Of a DNA stretch of 64,000 nucleotides, positions 52,794 to 62,388 are shown one piece after another. This DNA is from Phycisphaerales bacterium (GTDB lineage Bacteria > Planctomycetota > Phycisphaerae > Phycisphaerales > SM1A02), in NCBI GenBank assembly GCA_029245245.1, contig JAQWPT010000034.1, forward strand, positions 124,001 to 188,000. The letters are read 5' to 3'. The position numbers and the translations under genes were made by a program. The first letter of the stretch is position 1. Every line of letters starts with the position of its first letter. Under the pieces are notes generated by a model, which saw only the letters and a program-made list of their open reading frames with translations, was not told the DNA's origin and made no database searches.

Positions 52794-55700
52794 GTGCACC
52801 CTTGCTCCCCGTGGATCCTGGTTCTGGCCGTTTCGGCAACCGCACCCTCGGCCACCCTGCTGGCTGCCGAGAGGGTCGACTTCAACCGTGACGTGCTGCC
52901 GATCCTTTCCAACAACTGCTTCGCATGCCATGGCCCGGATGCCGCGGCTCGACAGGCGAACCTTCGGCTGGATACGCGCCGCGGCGCGCTGGCTCCACGA
53001 CGTGGTGGACCCGCCATCGTTCCGGGGCAACCGGAAGCCAGTCGACTGGTCGCGAGGATCCACGCCGAAGGCGAAGATCGAATGCCTCCGCTGGATTCCA
53101 ATCGGGAACTCACTCCACGTGAGATCGACGTACTCGAGACCTGGATCCAGCAGGACGCCGACTGGAGTACGCACTGGGCCTTCGTCGCTCCGAACTCCCC
53201 CGAGATCCCCGAGGACACGGGTGAGCACTGGTCTCGAACCTCCATCGATCGATTCATCAATGCTCGCCTCGCAAGCGCGGGACTGGCACCCAGTGGCGAG
53301 GCGGAACGACGCATCCTCATTCGTCGCGTGACACTCGATCTCACCGGACTGCCCCCGACGCCGATGGAGATCGACGACTTCCTTGCCGACACGGAACCCG
53401 CCGCGTACGAGCGGGTCGTCGATCGACTGCTGGCGGACCCCGCCTACGGCGAACACATGGCGCGACCCTGGCTCGATCTCGCCCGCTACGCCGACAGCCA
53501 GGGGTTCGAGAAGGACAACCCCCGCACCATGTGGAGGTACCGGGACTGGGTAATCGACGCGTTCAATGCCGACATGCCTTTCGATGAGTTCACCCGTCAG
53601 CAGCTGGCCGGCGATCTCCTTGATGAGCCGGCTCTGGCCGAGCTGATTGCCACGGGATTCCATCGCAACACGCAGACGAACACCGAGGGTGGAACCGACA
53701 ACGAGGAATTTCGATCCGCAGCGGTGATCGATCGCGTCAACACCACCATGTCGGGATGGATGGGACTGACCATGGGCTGCGCCCAGTGCCATACCCACAA
53801 GTACGACCCCATCGAGCACCACGAGTACTACGCCCTCTATGCATTCTTCAACCAGACGGAGGATGCCGACCTCGACGACGATCGCCCCTTCATCAAGGCT
53901 CCGACCGCCGAGCAGGCCGTGCGGCTCGATGAACTCGATCAGGCGGTGGCCACCTTCAACCAGCGGCTGGCTCCGCCGGACGAGGATGTTCAGGCTGCCG
54001 TCGAAGCCTGGATTGCCGCCGGAACCGATGCCGTCGACTGGGAGATTCTCCCGCCGACGACAGCGGGCACCACGACGGACCAGGTCCTCGACTGCGATCC
54101 GGACGGCATCCTCACCGCCGCGGGTGCTATCCCCGCAACGGACATCTACACCCTCGTGCTGCACCCCGAACGTCGGCGCATCGGTTCCCTTCGACTGGAA
54201 GTTCTCCCGGGGGCCGACCAGCCAGGGCCGGGCCGGGCCGGCAACGGGAACTTCGTGATCAACGATGTCGAGGTGCGAACCACCGCACCGGATGCGCCGC
54301 GGATCGATCTCGATCGGGCCGAGGCGACCTTCAACCAGGCCCAGTACCACGTGAACTCGGCCATCAACGGCGACCTCCAGCCCACCTCCGGGTGGGCGAT
54401 CATGGGTGGCACGCAGCAGGCGCAGCAGGCGGTGTTTCGCCTGAGCGATACCGTGGAACTGGAACCCGGCGAAGGGATCGTGGTGACGCTTCACCAGACC
54501 CACGGCACCAGGCACGTACTCCACCGGTTCCGCCTGGCTGCAAGCGATCGACGCGAAGCCGGGATTCCCATGCCCACGGACATCTCGTCGATCATCGCCA
54601 CCCCCAGGGCGCAACGCAGTGATCACCAGTCCGAAGCCCTGGCTCGCCATGTTCTGCCACGCAGCGAGTCGATGGCCACACTCAACGAGCAACTGGAAAC
54701 CACGGTTGGTGATCGGGACGCCTACCGCGACACCATCCAGTCGACCCTGGTGATGCATGAACTCCCACCCGATGGACAACGGCGCACCCACCTGTTTCTC
54801 GGAGGCAGTTTCCTGAACCCGGATCTCGACGGTGGTGAGATCGCCCCGGACACCCCGGCCATGCTCCATGCATTTCCACCGGCGGCGCCCCGGAACCGGC
54901 TCGGGCTTGCCCACTGGCTGCTCCAACGCGACAACCCGCTGACCGCCCGCGTCCAGGTAAATCGAGCCTGGTCGATCTTCTTCGGGACGGGCCTGGTCTC
55001 GACCCTCGATGACTTCGGTATCCAGGGCGAGCGGCCCTCGCACCCGGAACTTCTGGACTGGCTTGCCCTGCAGTACGCCGGGGAACTCGACTGGTCCATG
55101 AAGCGACTGGTTCGACTGATCGTCACCAGCGCGGTCTACCGGCAGTCTGCGAAACGCACGGACCAGGCCCGGGCGATTGATCCGGACAACCGGCTGCTGA
55201 GCCACGCCCCTCGGCTTCGACTCAGTGCGGAGCAGCTGCGCGACCAGGCCCTGTTCGTCTCGGGCCTGCTGGTGACGGATCGACTGGGTGGCCCCTCGGT
55301 GATGCCCCACCTGCCCGACGGCATGCTTCCCCAGGCCTTCACGACGCTGGTCCTCCCCGAGAGTTCCGGTGATGACCTGCATCGACGCGGGCTCTACACC
55401 ACGTGGCGTCGTACGGGGCACTACCCGAGCTTCGCCACCTTCGATGCACCCTCACGCGAATACTGCACCGTGCAGCGGACTCGATCGAATACCCCTCTGC
55501 AGGCGCTCGTGCTGCTCAACGATCCGGTCTTCATTGAAGCCGCCCAGGCCCTGGCCCGGCGCAGCATGCTCGAAGCCGGGCAGGACATCGACGATCGCCT
55601 GGATCTCCTGTTTGCGTACACCCTCGGCCGTGAACCACGGGCCCGGGAACGGGATGTGCTGCGAACACTCTACGATGCCGCCCTCGAGCATGCCCACCGT

Positions 55701-55838
55701 GATTCCGAAGCAGCCCACGCCTTGGCGACGAATCCATGCGGTCCGCTTCCGGAAGCGATGCCACCCGATGATGCCGCGGCCATGACCACCGTCTGCAATG
55801 CGATGCTCAACCTGGATGAGGTACTGAATCGCCCATGA
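52794..55838 (+). CDS. Planctomycete cytochrome C/DUF1549/DUF1553 protein, cassette B
   Basis: A 1014-residue exported protein, paralogous to the cassette A protein. It has a signal peptide ending near residue 25, CFACHGPD (CxxCH at about 42), DUF1549 with LDLTGLPPTPMEIDDFL, a second CAQCHTHKYDP motif, and DUF1553 ending with TRSNTPLQALVLLND. It lacks the PA14-like middle part of the A protein. Start is GTG at 52794 with a weak AAGG site. Its stop overlaps the DUF1501 start as ATGA, so the pair is translationally coupled. Confidence 0.9.
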   Translation: MHPCSPWILVLAVSATAPSATLLAAERVDFNRDVLPILSNNCFACHGPDAAARQANLRLDTRRGALAPRRGGPAIVPGQPEASRLVARIHAEGEDRMPPLDSNRELTPREIDVLETWIQQDADWSTHWAFVAPNSPEIPEDTGEHWSRTSIDRFINARLASAGLAPSGEAERRILIRRVTLDLTGLPPTPMEIDDFLADTEPAAYERVVDRLLADPAYGEHMARPWLDLARYADSQGFEKDNPRTMWRYRDWVIDAFNADMPFDEFTRQQLAGDLLDEPALAELIATGFHRNTQTNTEGGTDNEEFRSAAVIDRVNTTMSGWMGLTMGCAQCHTHKYDPIEHHEYYALYAFFNQTEDADLDDDRPFIKAPTAEQAVRLDELDQAVATFNQRLAPPDEDVQAAVEAWIAAGTDAVDWEILPPTTAGTTTDQVLDCDPDGILTAAGAIPATDIYTLVLHPERRRIGSLRLEVLPGADQPGPGRAGNGNFVINDVEVRTTAPDAPRIDLDRAEATFNQAQYHVNSAINGDLQPTSGWAIMGGTQQAQQAVFRLSDTVELEPGEGIVVTLHQTHGTRHVLHRFRLAASDRREAGIPMPTDISSIIATPRAQRSDHQSEALARHVLPRSESMATLNEQLETTVGDRDAYRDTIQSTLVMHELPPDGQRRTHLFLGGSFLNPDLDGGEIAPDTPAMLHAFPPAAPRNRLGLAHWLLQRDNPLTARVQVNRAWSIFFGTGLVSTLDDFGIQGERPSHPELLDWLALQYAGELDWSMKRLVRLIVTSAVYRQSAKRTDQARAIDPDNRLLSHAPRLRLSAEQLRDQALFVSGLLVTDRLGGPSVMPHLPDGMLPQAFTTLVLPESSGDDLHRRGLYTTWRRTGHYPSFATFDAPSREYCTVQRTRSNTPLQALVLLNDPVFIEAAQALARRSMLEAGQDIDDRLDLLFAYTLGREPRARERDVLRTLYDAALEHAHRDSEAAHALATNPCGPLPEAMPPDDAAAMTTVCNAMLNLDEVLNRP

Positions 55839-57292
55839 CCAGTCGCCCTCCCCATCACACGCTGCAGGCCGCCGGCATCGAAGCGATGACCCGGCGCCAT
55901 TTCCTGGGCCGCACCACCTGCAGTTTCGGAGCCGCCGCCCTGGCGGGCCTCCTCAGCGAGCAGGCCTGGAGCACCGCACCGGCTGCCGACGCAAGCTTGC
56001 TCCCGCACATTGCTCCCCGGGCCAAGCGGGTGATCTACCTCCACATGGCGGGTTCGCCACCCCACCACGACATGCTCGACTACAAGCCCCTGCTGAACAA
56101 GCGCCATGGCGAGACCGCTCCGGCGGACTGCTACGCCGATCGTTCCGCCTTCGTAGGCCCCAACGAGAAGGTGCTCGGGTCGCCGTACGCCTTTGAACAG
56201 GTTGGATCCAACGGCGCCTGGGTGAGTGAACTGCTGCCGCACTTCAAGCAGATCGTCGATGACGTCTGCATCGTCCGCTCGATGCACACCGACCAGTTCA
56301 ACCACGCACCGGCCCAGTTGATGCTGCAGACGGGGCACATGCTGCAGGGACGACCGTCCATGGGGTCCTGGCTCTCCTGGGGCCTCGGCAGTGAGAACGA
56401 CGACCTGCCCTCCTTCCTGGTACTCGTCTCCGGCGGCAAGAAACCCTCTGCCGGTACGGCAGCCTGGGACAGCGGCTTCCTTCCTACGGTGCACACCGGA
56501 GTCCAGTGCCGCAGTGGAGGTGATCCCATTCTGGCCGTCAGTGATCCCGCGGGAATGGATCGTGACCTGCGTGGCGACACCATCGACGCGATCAACCAGT
56601 TGAACCGGATGCAGGCTGATGCCTTCGGTGACCCGGAGATTCTTGCACGGATCCAGCAGTACGAACTGGCCTATCGCATGCAGACCGCGGTTCCGGATGT
56701 GATGGACATCTCCAGGGAATCCCCGGAGACACTGGAACTCTATGGAGCGGATCCGGGAGCGAGTTCGTTCGCCAACAACTGCCTGTTGGCGCGGCGGCTC
56801 TCCGAATCGGGCGTGCGCTTCGTCCAGCTCTTCGACTGGGGCTGGGATGTACACGGAACGAATCCCAGCGACGACCTGATGACCCAGCTGCCGTTGAAGT
56901 GCCGGCAGACGGACCAGGCTGCGGCGGCGTTGATCCACGATCTGAAACGACGCGGCCTGCTGGAGGAGACCCTCGTGATCTGGTCCGGCGAATTCGGCCG
57001 CACCGTCATGAACGAGCGACGCAACGGCAGTACCTTCCTGGGACGGGACCACCACCCCGGGTGCTTCACCATCTGGATGGCCGGCGGGGGCATTCGGCAG
57101 GGAGCCGTGATCGGCGCCACCGACGAATGGGGCGCCCACGTGGCGGAGAATCCCGTCAGCATCCACGATCTGCAGGCGACCATGCTGCACACCCTGGGCA
57201 TCGATCATGAACGGCTGACCTACCGGCATCAGGGACGTGACTTCCGTCTCACCGACGTCCACGGTACGGTGCGGACCGAACTGCTGGCGTAG
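55835..57292 (+). CDS. DUF1501 protein (Tat-exported), cassette B
   Basis: A 485-residue DUF1501 protein. The Tat motif MTRRHFLGRTT lies at about residue 18, followed by a hydrophobic part. It shows AKRVIYLHMAGSPPHHDMLDYKP, SMHTDQFNHAP, GEFGRT, RDHHPGCFTIWMAGGG and RHQGRDFRLTDVHG, mirroring cassette A with clear divergence. The ATG at 55835 overlaps the cytochrome gene stop. prfA follows after 34 bp. Confidence 0.9.
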   Translation: MTSRPPHHTLQAAGIEAMTRRHFLGRTTCSFGAAALAGLLSEQAWSTAPAADASLLPHIAPRAKRVIYLHMAGSPPHHDMLDYKPLLNKRHGETAPADCYADRSAFVGPNEKVLGSPYAFEQVGSNGAWVSELLPHFKQIVDDVCIVRSMHTDQFNHAPAQLMLQTGHMLQGRPSMGSWLSWGLGSENDDLPSFLVLVSGGKKPSAGTAAWDSGFLPTVHTGVQCRSGGDPILAVSDPAGMDRDLRGDTIDAINQLNRMQADAFGDPEILARIQQYELAYRMQTAVPDVMDISRESPETLELYGADPGASSFANNCLLARRLSESGVRFVQLFDWGWDVHGTNPSDDLMTQLPLKCRQTDQAAAALIHDLKRRGLLEETLVIWSGEFGRTVMNERRNGSTFLGRDHHPGCFTIWMAGGGIRQGAVIGATDEWGAHVAENPVSIHDLQATMLHTLGIDHERLTYRHQGRDFRLTDVHGTVRTELLA

Positions 57293-57326
57293 ACCGTCCA
57301 TCCCCGTCCCCTGGTCCCCTCATCGC

Positions 57327-58409
57327 ATGTCCACCCTCGCCGACAACCTGATGTGCAAACTTCGCGAACTCGATGCCCAGTACGGGGATCTCGAGGCACA
57401 GTTGCTCGACCCCGATGTACTCGTGGATCATCGACGGGTCCGAACCCTGTCGATCAAGAAGTCGGCGCTGCACCCGATCGTGGATCGGTTCCGGCGTTTG
57501 AACCAGAGTGAAACACGGCAGGACGAAGCATGCCAGGTGATCGCGTCGGAATCCGAAGCGGAACTGGTCGACCTGGCCCGCGGCGAACTGGAATCGGCCC
57601 GCGGTGAAGCCGAACAACTCGCGGAGGAACTTCGCGGTCTCCTGGTCACCGCGGAGGACCGGTCCATCTCGGCCCTGATCCTCGAAATCCGCGCCGGTGT
57701 CGGTGGTGACGAAGCCGCGCTCTGGGCCGGCGACCTGCTGGAAGCGTACCGACGCTATGCAGCGGACCGCGGGTGGACATTCAACGTGCTCGATCATGCC
57801 GCCGGCGATGTCGGTGGATGCAAGGCATGCATCATCGAAGTCGAGGGCGAGGGAGCCTGGTCCAACCTCTGCTTTGAAGGCGGCACCCACCAGGTCAAAC
57901 GCGTGCCGGCCACCGAGGCCCAGGGCCGGATCCACACGTCGACGGCGACGGTGGCCGTGCTGCCTCAGCCCGAGGAGGTGGAAGTGGACCTCGACCCCAA
58001 CGACGTCAAGGAGATGATCACCACCTCCACCGGCCCGGGTGGACAGAACGTCAACAAGGTCGCCACCGCCGTGCACCTCATCCACGGGCCCACCGGCATC
58101 GAAGTGCGGATGCAGGACACCAAGAGCCAGGCCCAGAACCGCCAGAAGGCATGGCAGCTGCTTCGTGCCCGGCTGTACGAACAGCAGAAGGCAGCTGCGG
58201 ATGCCGAGCGGGCCGAAGTACGCAACAGCATGATCGGCTCCGGTTCCCGTGCCGAGAAGATCCGGACCTACCGTGCCAAGGACAACCTCGCCGTCGACCA
58301 CCGTCTTGGCAGCTCGTTCAACCTCGACCGGGTTCTCGCCGGCGACATGCAGCCGATGATCGATGAACTGGTCGAACTGGAAACCGCCCGTCGACTGCAG
58401 GCTCTGTGA
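57327..58409 (+). CDS. prfA: Peptide chain release factor 1
   Basis: RF1 ends translation at UAA and UAG. The GGQ motif is in GPGGQNVNK, and the codon-reading tripeptide is PAT in RVPATEAQGRIHTSTATVAVLP, which sets it apart from RF2 (SPF). 360 residues, normal. The methylated Gln is the target of PrmC, whose gene lies at 7.2-8.2 kb. There is no clear ribosome site before the ATG at 57327; the leader is C/T-rich. The protein is soluble and acts on the ribosome. Confidence 0.95.
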   Translation: MSTLADNLMCKLRELDAQYGDLEAQLLDPDVLVDHRRVRTLSIKKSALHPIVDRFRRLNQSETRQDEACQVIASESEAELVDLARGELESARGEAEQLAEELRGLLVTAEDRSISALILEIRAGVGGDEAALWAGDLLEAYRRYAADRGWTFNVLDHAAGDVGGCKACIIEVEGEGAWSNLCFEGGTHQVKRVPATEAQGRIHTSTATVAVLPQPEEVEVDLDPNDVKEMITTSTGPGGQNVNKVATAVHLIHGPTGIEVRMQDTKSQAQNRQKAWQLLRARLYEQQKAAADAERAEVRNSMIGSGSRAEKIRTYRAKDNLAVDHRLGSSFNLDRVLAGDMQPMIDELVELETARRLQAL

Positions 58410-58487
58410 ACCGCCTCGAGCAATGCACTGGTCCCCGGCGGGCTTCCATGCCGATCTGACTGGTGGCCACACCATGAGGACCCCACC

Positions 58488-58958
58488 GTGAGCACATCCC
58501 CCTTCAATCCCGACATCGCTCCCGCACCCCATCGCCTGCTCCCGATCGTCGTCGGAGCCGGCCCTCGCAGCGAATTGTCCGATCGTCCCCTGGCGAATCG
58601 CATCGCAGACGCCATCCGGGCCGACGAAGACTTCGCCGCTGCGGATCTGCACTCCCTGGTCGTCACCGACCTCTGGTACCTCAACGACCGCGACCTGATG
58701 CTCCAGCCGACGATCTCCCTGGGCGATCCCGAGCAGAACGCCGCATCGGCCTTCTACGGCAGTCGATTGCCGACGATGCTCATGGTCGAAGGCCAGTACC
58801 GGGTCCTGCTGGACCAGGATGCCGGGATCGGGCATGCCTGCCTGTGGGGCACGAACCACGCCGCCACCGAAACGGCAGTTGAAGCGTTCATTGAACGGGC
58901 CCTGGGCCCATTTCTGCACCGAGCAGCCCTCCGGGCCTCCGCCGCAGGTGGTTCGTGA
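58488..58958 (+). CDS. Conserved protein of unknown function
   Basis: A 156-residue soluble protein with strand-helix pattern in AIRADEDFAAADLHSLVVTDLWYLNDRDLMLQPTISLG-type segments and no signal peptide, no cysteine cluster and no recognised motif. Start is GTG at 58488 with GAGGA at 7-nt spacing. It follows prfA by 78 bp and may be cotranscribed. I do not recognise a family. Confidence 0.6.
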   Translation: MSTSPFNPDIAPAPHRLLPIVVGAGPRSELSDRPLANRIADAIRADEDFAAADLHSLVVTDLWYLNDRDLMLQPTISLGDPEQNAASAFYGSRLPTMLMVEGQYRVLLDQDAGIGHACLWGTNHAATETAVEAFIERALGPFLHRAALRASAAGGS

Positions 58959-59057
58959 CCACACCACGCGGTTTTTTCGCCACCCCGCTGGATCCGGCCC
59001 CGGATCCAGTTACACTTTTGAAGGCAGCGGACATGCGGAACGGGAAAGAGCACTGAA

Positions 59058-59078
59058 CCGAGTGGATTGTCCACTCGG
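59058..59078. promoter_or_regulatory. Inverted repeat before the prepilin-like gene
   Basis: Perfect 9-bp arms CCGAGTGGA and TCCACTCGG with a 3-bp spacer, 30 bp before the preferred start at 59109. It could be an operator or a leader hairpin. Confidence 0.4.
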
Positions 59079-59108
59079 AAGTCGATGTCGTACCTGGATC
59101 CGATTTTC

Positions 59109-60206
59109 ATGAACCGCATGCACCGACAACACACCCCTCGTCATTCTGCCTTCACCCTTGTGGAACTGCTGGTGGTCATCAGCATCATCGCCGTTCTGGC
59201 GGGCATCCTCCTGACCGCCCTCAGCAGCGCCACCAAGTCCGCCACGCGGAGCCAGACCGGCGCGACTCTCACATCCTTCGCCGCCGCCATCGACGCCTTC
59301 GCACAGGAACACGGCCGATACCCGGGTGTCGTCCCGACCCACGTACTGGGAGACGGCGAGGAACTCACCGCCACCCAGAACGCCCTGCTTCACCTGATGG
59401 GCGGCTACCGGACGCGAACGTCGGATGAATCAGCCAACAACCCCAACTTCCTGGAGTACGAGCGATTCAAGAACGCCGCCCGTGATCCTGTTGAAATCTC
59501 CCTCCAGGATCCCAACAACACGTCCCGTACCTGGCAGGTCATCGTCGATCGCACCCGCATCAGCGAGGGACCGTACATCGACGGAAAGCCTCACGCTCCC
59601 TACTTCGCCCCCAAGGCCTCCGAACTGATCAACCGCTGGCTGGTGTCTTCCGACCCCTCCGACAGCGTGGCCAGGCAGCAGGGATTCAACCAGTTGCCCG
59701 ATCTCTACGACGCCTGGGGCACCCCGGTGATCTATCTGAAGCGCGATCGCAAGGGCGGTCCCCTCATCGAGGGCCCCTCCTGTCCCGACAGCAGCACCTA
59801 CGAGCGAGGACAGTTCTCACCAAAGGGACTCGGCCTCTACGTCGAAGCCACCGCCATCGGCACCGACCGGATCCGGCAGAAGCAATACACCTTCGCCGAC
59901 AGCAACTCGATCACCGGCAGCAGGCTCGCCGGTGCAAACGGCGATGGAGACCCCGAGGAACAGCGGCAGTGGCTGACAAGCCTCGTGGCCCACCCCGCGT
60001 TCTACGACTCCGACGGCCAATGTGAGAAGTTGTTCGGCACCGCCGTGGGCAACTACGTGCTGGTCTCCGCCGGAGCGGACGGCGTCTACCTCTCCCACCA
60101 GGACGGTCCCGTCAACGAAGACGGCGGCTACGTCCAGGAGTGGGACGAGGCCCACCCCGATCAACTCGAAGATTTCGATGATGTCGTCCGCACTGGCGGT
60201 GGTTGA
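59109..60206 (+). CDS. Type IV prepilin-like (pseudopilin) protein
   Basis: A 365-residue protein with a prepilin N-terminus: a basic leader ends at HSA and the cleavage/methylation segment is FTLVELLVVISIIAVLAGILL, with E at +5. The residue before the cleavage site is Ala instead of Gly, which prepilin peptidase can accept. The rest is a large soluble domain with NQLPDLYDAWGTPVIYLKR and SAGADGVYLS, GspG-like in the latter. ATG at 59109 is preferred over one at 59085. Planctomycetes have many such proteins; the role may be secretion or pilus-like structure. Confidence 0.8.
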   Translation: MNRMHRQHTPRHSAFTLVELLVVISIIAVLAGILLTALSSATKSATRSQTGATLTSFAAAIDAFAQEHGRYPGVVPTHVLGDGEELTATQNALLHLMGGYRTRTSDESANNPNFLEYERFKNAARDPVEISLQDPNNTSRTWQVIVDRTRISEGPYIDGKPHAPYFAPKASELINRWLVSSDPSDSVARQQGFNQLPDLYDAWGTPVIYLKRDRKGGPLIEGPSCPDSSTYERGQFSPKGLGLYVEATAIGTDRIRQKQYTFADSNSITGSRLAGANGDGDPEEQRQWLTSLVAHPAFYDSDGQCEKLFGTAVGNYVLVSAGADGVYLSHQDGPVNEDGGYVQEWDEAHPDQLEDFDDVVRTGGG

Positions 60207-60240
60207 TCCGCGACCCGCATGACGATCAGAGCAAACGAAA

Positions 60241-60264
60241 ACAGGGCCCCTTGCGGGGCCCTGT
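60241..60264 (-). terminator. Terminator of cysC
   Basis: Perfect 10-bp arms ACAGGGCCCC and GGGGCCCTGT with a 4-nt loop, 23 bp after the cysC stop and followed on the minus strand by TTTCGTTTGC. It may also block transcription from the prepilin-like gene. Confidence 0.75.
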
Positions 60265-60287
60265 CTCATGAATCGTCATCGGGAAAC

Positions 60288-60905
60288 TCAGCCCTTGAGC
60301 AGGCCTCGCTCCTGAAGGCAGTCCAGCACGGCCTTGACCGACTCTTCGAGTGAGAGCTGGTCAGTGCGGATGTGCAGTTCCGCTTTTTCGGGAGCCTCGT
60401 AGGGATCATCGATGCCGGTGAATCCCTTGATCTCGCCGGCACGGGCCTTCTTGTAGAGGCCCTTGGGATCGCGCTCCTCAGCGACGTCGAGGGGGCAATC
60501 CACGAAGCACTCGATGAAATCGATCTCGCCATCGACGTGCAGTTGGCGGGCAAGGTCCCGGTCTTCGCGATAGGGACTGATGAAACTCGAAAGCGTGATC
60601 ACACAGCCGTCTGCGAACAACTTGCAGACTTCGCCGATGCGTCGGATGTTCTCAGCACGATCCTCAGCCGAGAAGCCGAGGTTCTTGTTGAGTCCCATGC
60701 GGACGTTGTCGCCATCGAGTCGATAGGCGACGTGCCCCCGCTGGAAGAGGACCTGCTCCAGCGCGACGGCGATCGTACTCTTGCCGCTGCCGGACAGTCC
60801 GGTGAACCAGACCGTGGCACCCTTCTGCTTGAGGACGTCCTGTCGTTCCTGGCGGGTGACGGTACCGTCGTGCCAGGTAATGTTCGTTGCAACCTGTTCA
60901 GCCAT
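60288..60905 (-). CDS. cysC: Adenylylsulfate kinase
   Basis: CysC phosphorylates APS to PAPS, the sulfate donor for sulfotransferases and for sulfate reduction. The 205-residue protein has the P-loop [30 protein letters not shown] and the conserved [25 protein letters not shown]-type segment. The start at 60905 (MAEQVATN) is chosen because the family begins there; 24 in-frame codons upstream fall in the intergenic space before sat. It lies 35 bp after sat in the same direction, so the two enzymes for PAPS are made together. Confidence 0.93.
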   Translation of the reverse strand: MAEQVATNITWHDGTVTRQERQDVLKQKGATVWFTGLSGSGKSTIAVALEQVLFQRGHVAYRLDGDNVRMGLNKNLGFSAEDRAENIRRIGEVCKLFADGCVITLSSFISPYREDRDLARQLHVDGEIDFIECFVDCPLDVAEERDPKGLYKKARAGEIKGFTGIDDPYEAPEKAELHIRTDQLSLEESVKAVLDCLQERGLLKG

Positions 60906-60940
60906 TGTTCTGGTCTCGCTTCCGTTCTGGTGTAGATGGA

Positions 60941-62134
60941 TCAGGCGGTGGGAGCGGCGGCTTCGTTCGTCGCCCACTCGATCAGGACATCGGCGACCTC
61001 GGGTCGGGAGAACTCGACCGGGGGACGTTCGCCCTGGGCCAGCAGTTCACGAACCTTCGTGCCGCTGAGGAAGACCTGATCTTTCTCGTACTTCGGGAAT
61101 GTCTTGCTCGACACCATGCCCTGCGCCTTGTGGCTCCAGGCGGCATGCTCGAACTTCAGGGGAATGACGTCGATGTCGCCCTCGTCGAACTCGTTGAAGA
61201 TGTTCTGGGCGTCGTAGGTTCCGTAGTAGTCACCGACACCGGCATGGTCGCGGCCGACGATGAAGTGCGTGACACCGTAGTTCTGCCGCACCAGTGCGTG
61301 CAGAACGGCTTCACGGGGACCGGCGTACCGCATGGCGGCCGGCATGACCGTGAGCAGGGTGCGTTCGTCGACGAAGTAGTGCTCGATGATGGTCTCGTAG
61401 CAGTTCATCCGGACATCCGCGGGGATGTCGCCGGGCTTCGTCTCGCCTACGAGGGGGTGAATCAACAGCCCGTCGCAGATCTCCTGGGAACACTTGCAGA
61501 GGTACTCGTGAGCACGGTGAATCGGGTTCCGGGTCTGGAACGCCGCCACGGTGCTCCAACCGCGTTCGGAGAATGTGGCTCGTGTCTGGGCGGGTGCCAG
61601 GCGATGCTCGGTAAACTGTTCACCGGGTTCGTTCTCGGGCGTGACGGTCAGTACGTGGATCGGTCCACCTACGCACCAGTCGCCCTCATCCATGACGGCC
61701 TTGACGCCGGGGTGGGCTTCGTCCTCGGTCCGGAAGACGCTGGGAATCTCGAGTGCCTTGTCGTGGGCATAGATCGACTTGACGTCGATGACGGCCATGA
61801 GCGTTCCATCACGGTGGTACAGGGCAGCCTGCCCGCCCTCGGAGAGCGTGGCCTTGACATCATCATCAACGGAGAGGGTGATGGGAATCGGCCAGGGCGT
61901 TCCGCCCGCGGTCTTCATCGTCTTGCAGATGGACGTGAAGTCCTCTGGACCGACGAACCCTTCCAAGGGGCTGAAGGCACCGATGGCGATCATCTCCAGG
62001 TCACAGGCCTGCTTGTCGGTCATGGTGATTGAAGGCATCGATCCAGCGGCATCGGCCAAGGCCTTGGCCTGGTCACCGTGGACCATTCGATCGACGAGGG
62101 TGCCACCGTTGGGTCTGATCAGTTCGTTGGACAT
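60941..62134 (-). CDS. sat: Sulfate adenylyltransferase (ATP sulfurylase)
   Basis: Sat makes APS from ATP and sulfate. The 397-residue protein shows [13 protein letters not shown] (with the HxxH motif), [22 protein letters not shown] and a C-terminal [13 protein letters not shown], typical of homo-oligomeric Sat. Two starts, ATG at 62140 and 62134, follow AGGAG; the second has the better spacing. cysC follows. The pair is of the assimilatory/PAPS-making kind; no APS reductase is next to it. A 254-bp gap separates sat from the glycosyltransferase gene upstream. Confidence 0.94.
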   Translation of the reverse strand: MSNELIRPNGGTLVDRMVHGDQAKALADAAGSMPSITMTDKQACDLEMIAIGAFSPLEGFVGPEDFTSICKTMKTAGGTPWPIPITLSVDDDVKATLSEGGQAALYHRDGTLMAVIDVKSIYAHDKALEIPSVFRTEDEAHPGVKAVMDEGDWCVGGPIHVLTVTPENEPGEQFTEHRLAPAQTRATFSERGWSTVAAFQTRNPIHRAHEYLCKCSQEICDGLLIHPLVGETKPGDIPADVRMNCYETIIEHYFVDERTLLTVMPAAMRYAGPREAVLHALVRQNYGVTHFIVGRDHAGVGDYYGTYDAQNIFNEFDEGDIDVIPLKFEHAAWSHKAQGMVSSKTFPKYEKDQVFLSGTKVRELLAQGERPPVEFSRPEVADVLIEWATNEAAAPTA

Positions 62135-62154
62135 GAACATCGCTCCTGCGGAAT

Positions 62155-62174
62155 CCTCCGAACAAACTCGGAGG
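62155..62174 (-). promoter_or_regulatory. Hairpin just upstream of the sat ribosome site
   Basis: Arms CCTCCGA and TCGGAGG with a 6-nt loop lie about 7 nt before the AGGAG in the sat leader. A hairpin this close could affect ribosome access. It does not fit a riboswitch class I know. Confidence 0.35.
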
Positions 62175-62388
62175 CATGAAAAAGGTCATGGAGATCAAGC
62201 ACGGAAGGTCGAGGTGGAGCCCGAAAGGTGCCCCGGAAGACCTCGGAAATCCCCTTCAATGGGGAAAGAACCGTGAAAAGAGGCGATGGTAGCGATCTCG
62301 CACTCACGAATCAACGCTTCCTCGCTGTCTTTGTCGAAATCGTGCGTCCCCCCGCTGTTTGCAGGCACTGAGGGGGGGGCATCGACGA

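Noticed and set aside
52767-55421. Long leftward open frame of 884 codons opposite the cassette B cytochrome gene
   Set aside because: Shadow of a strongly supported gene on the other strand; no recognisable domain.
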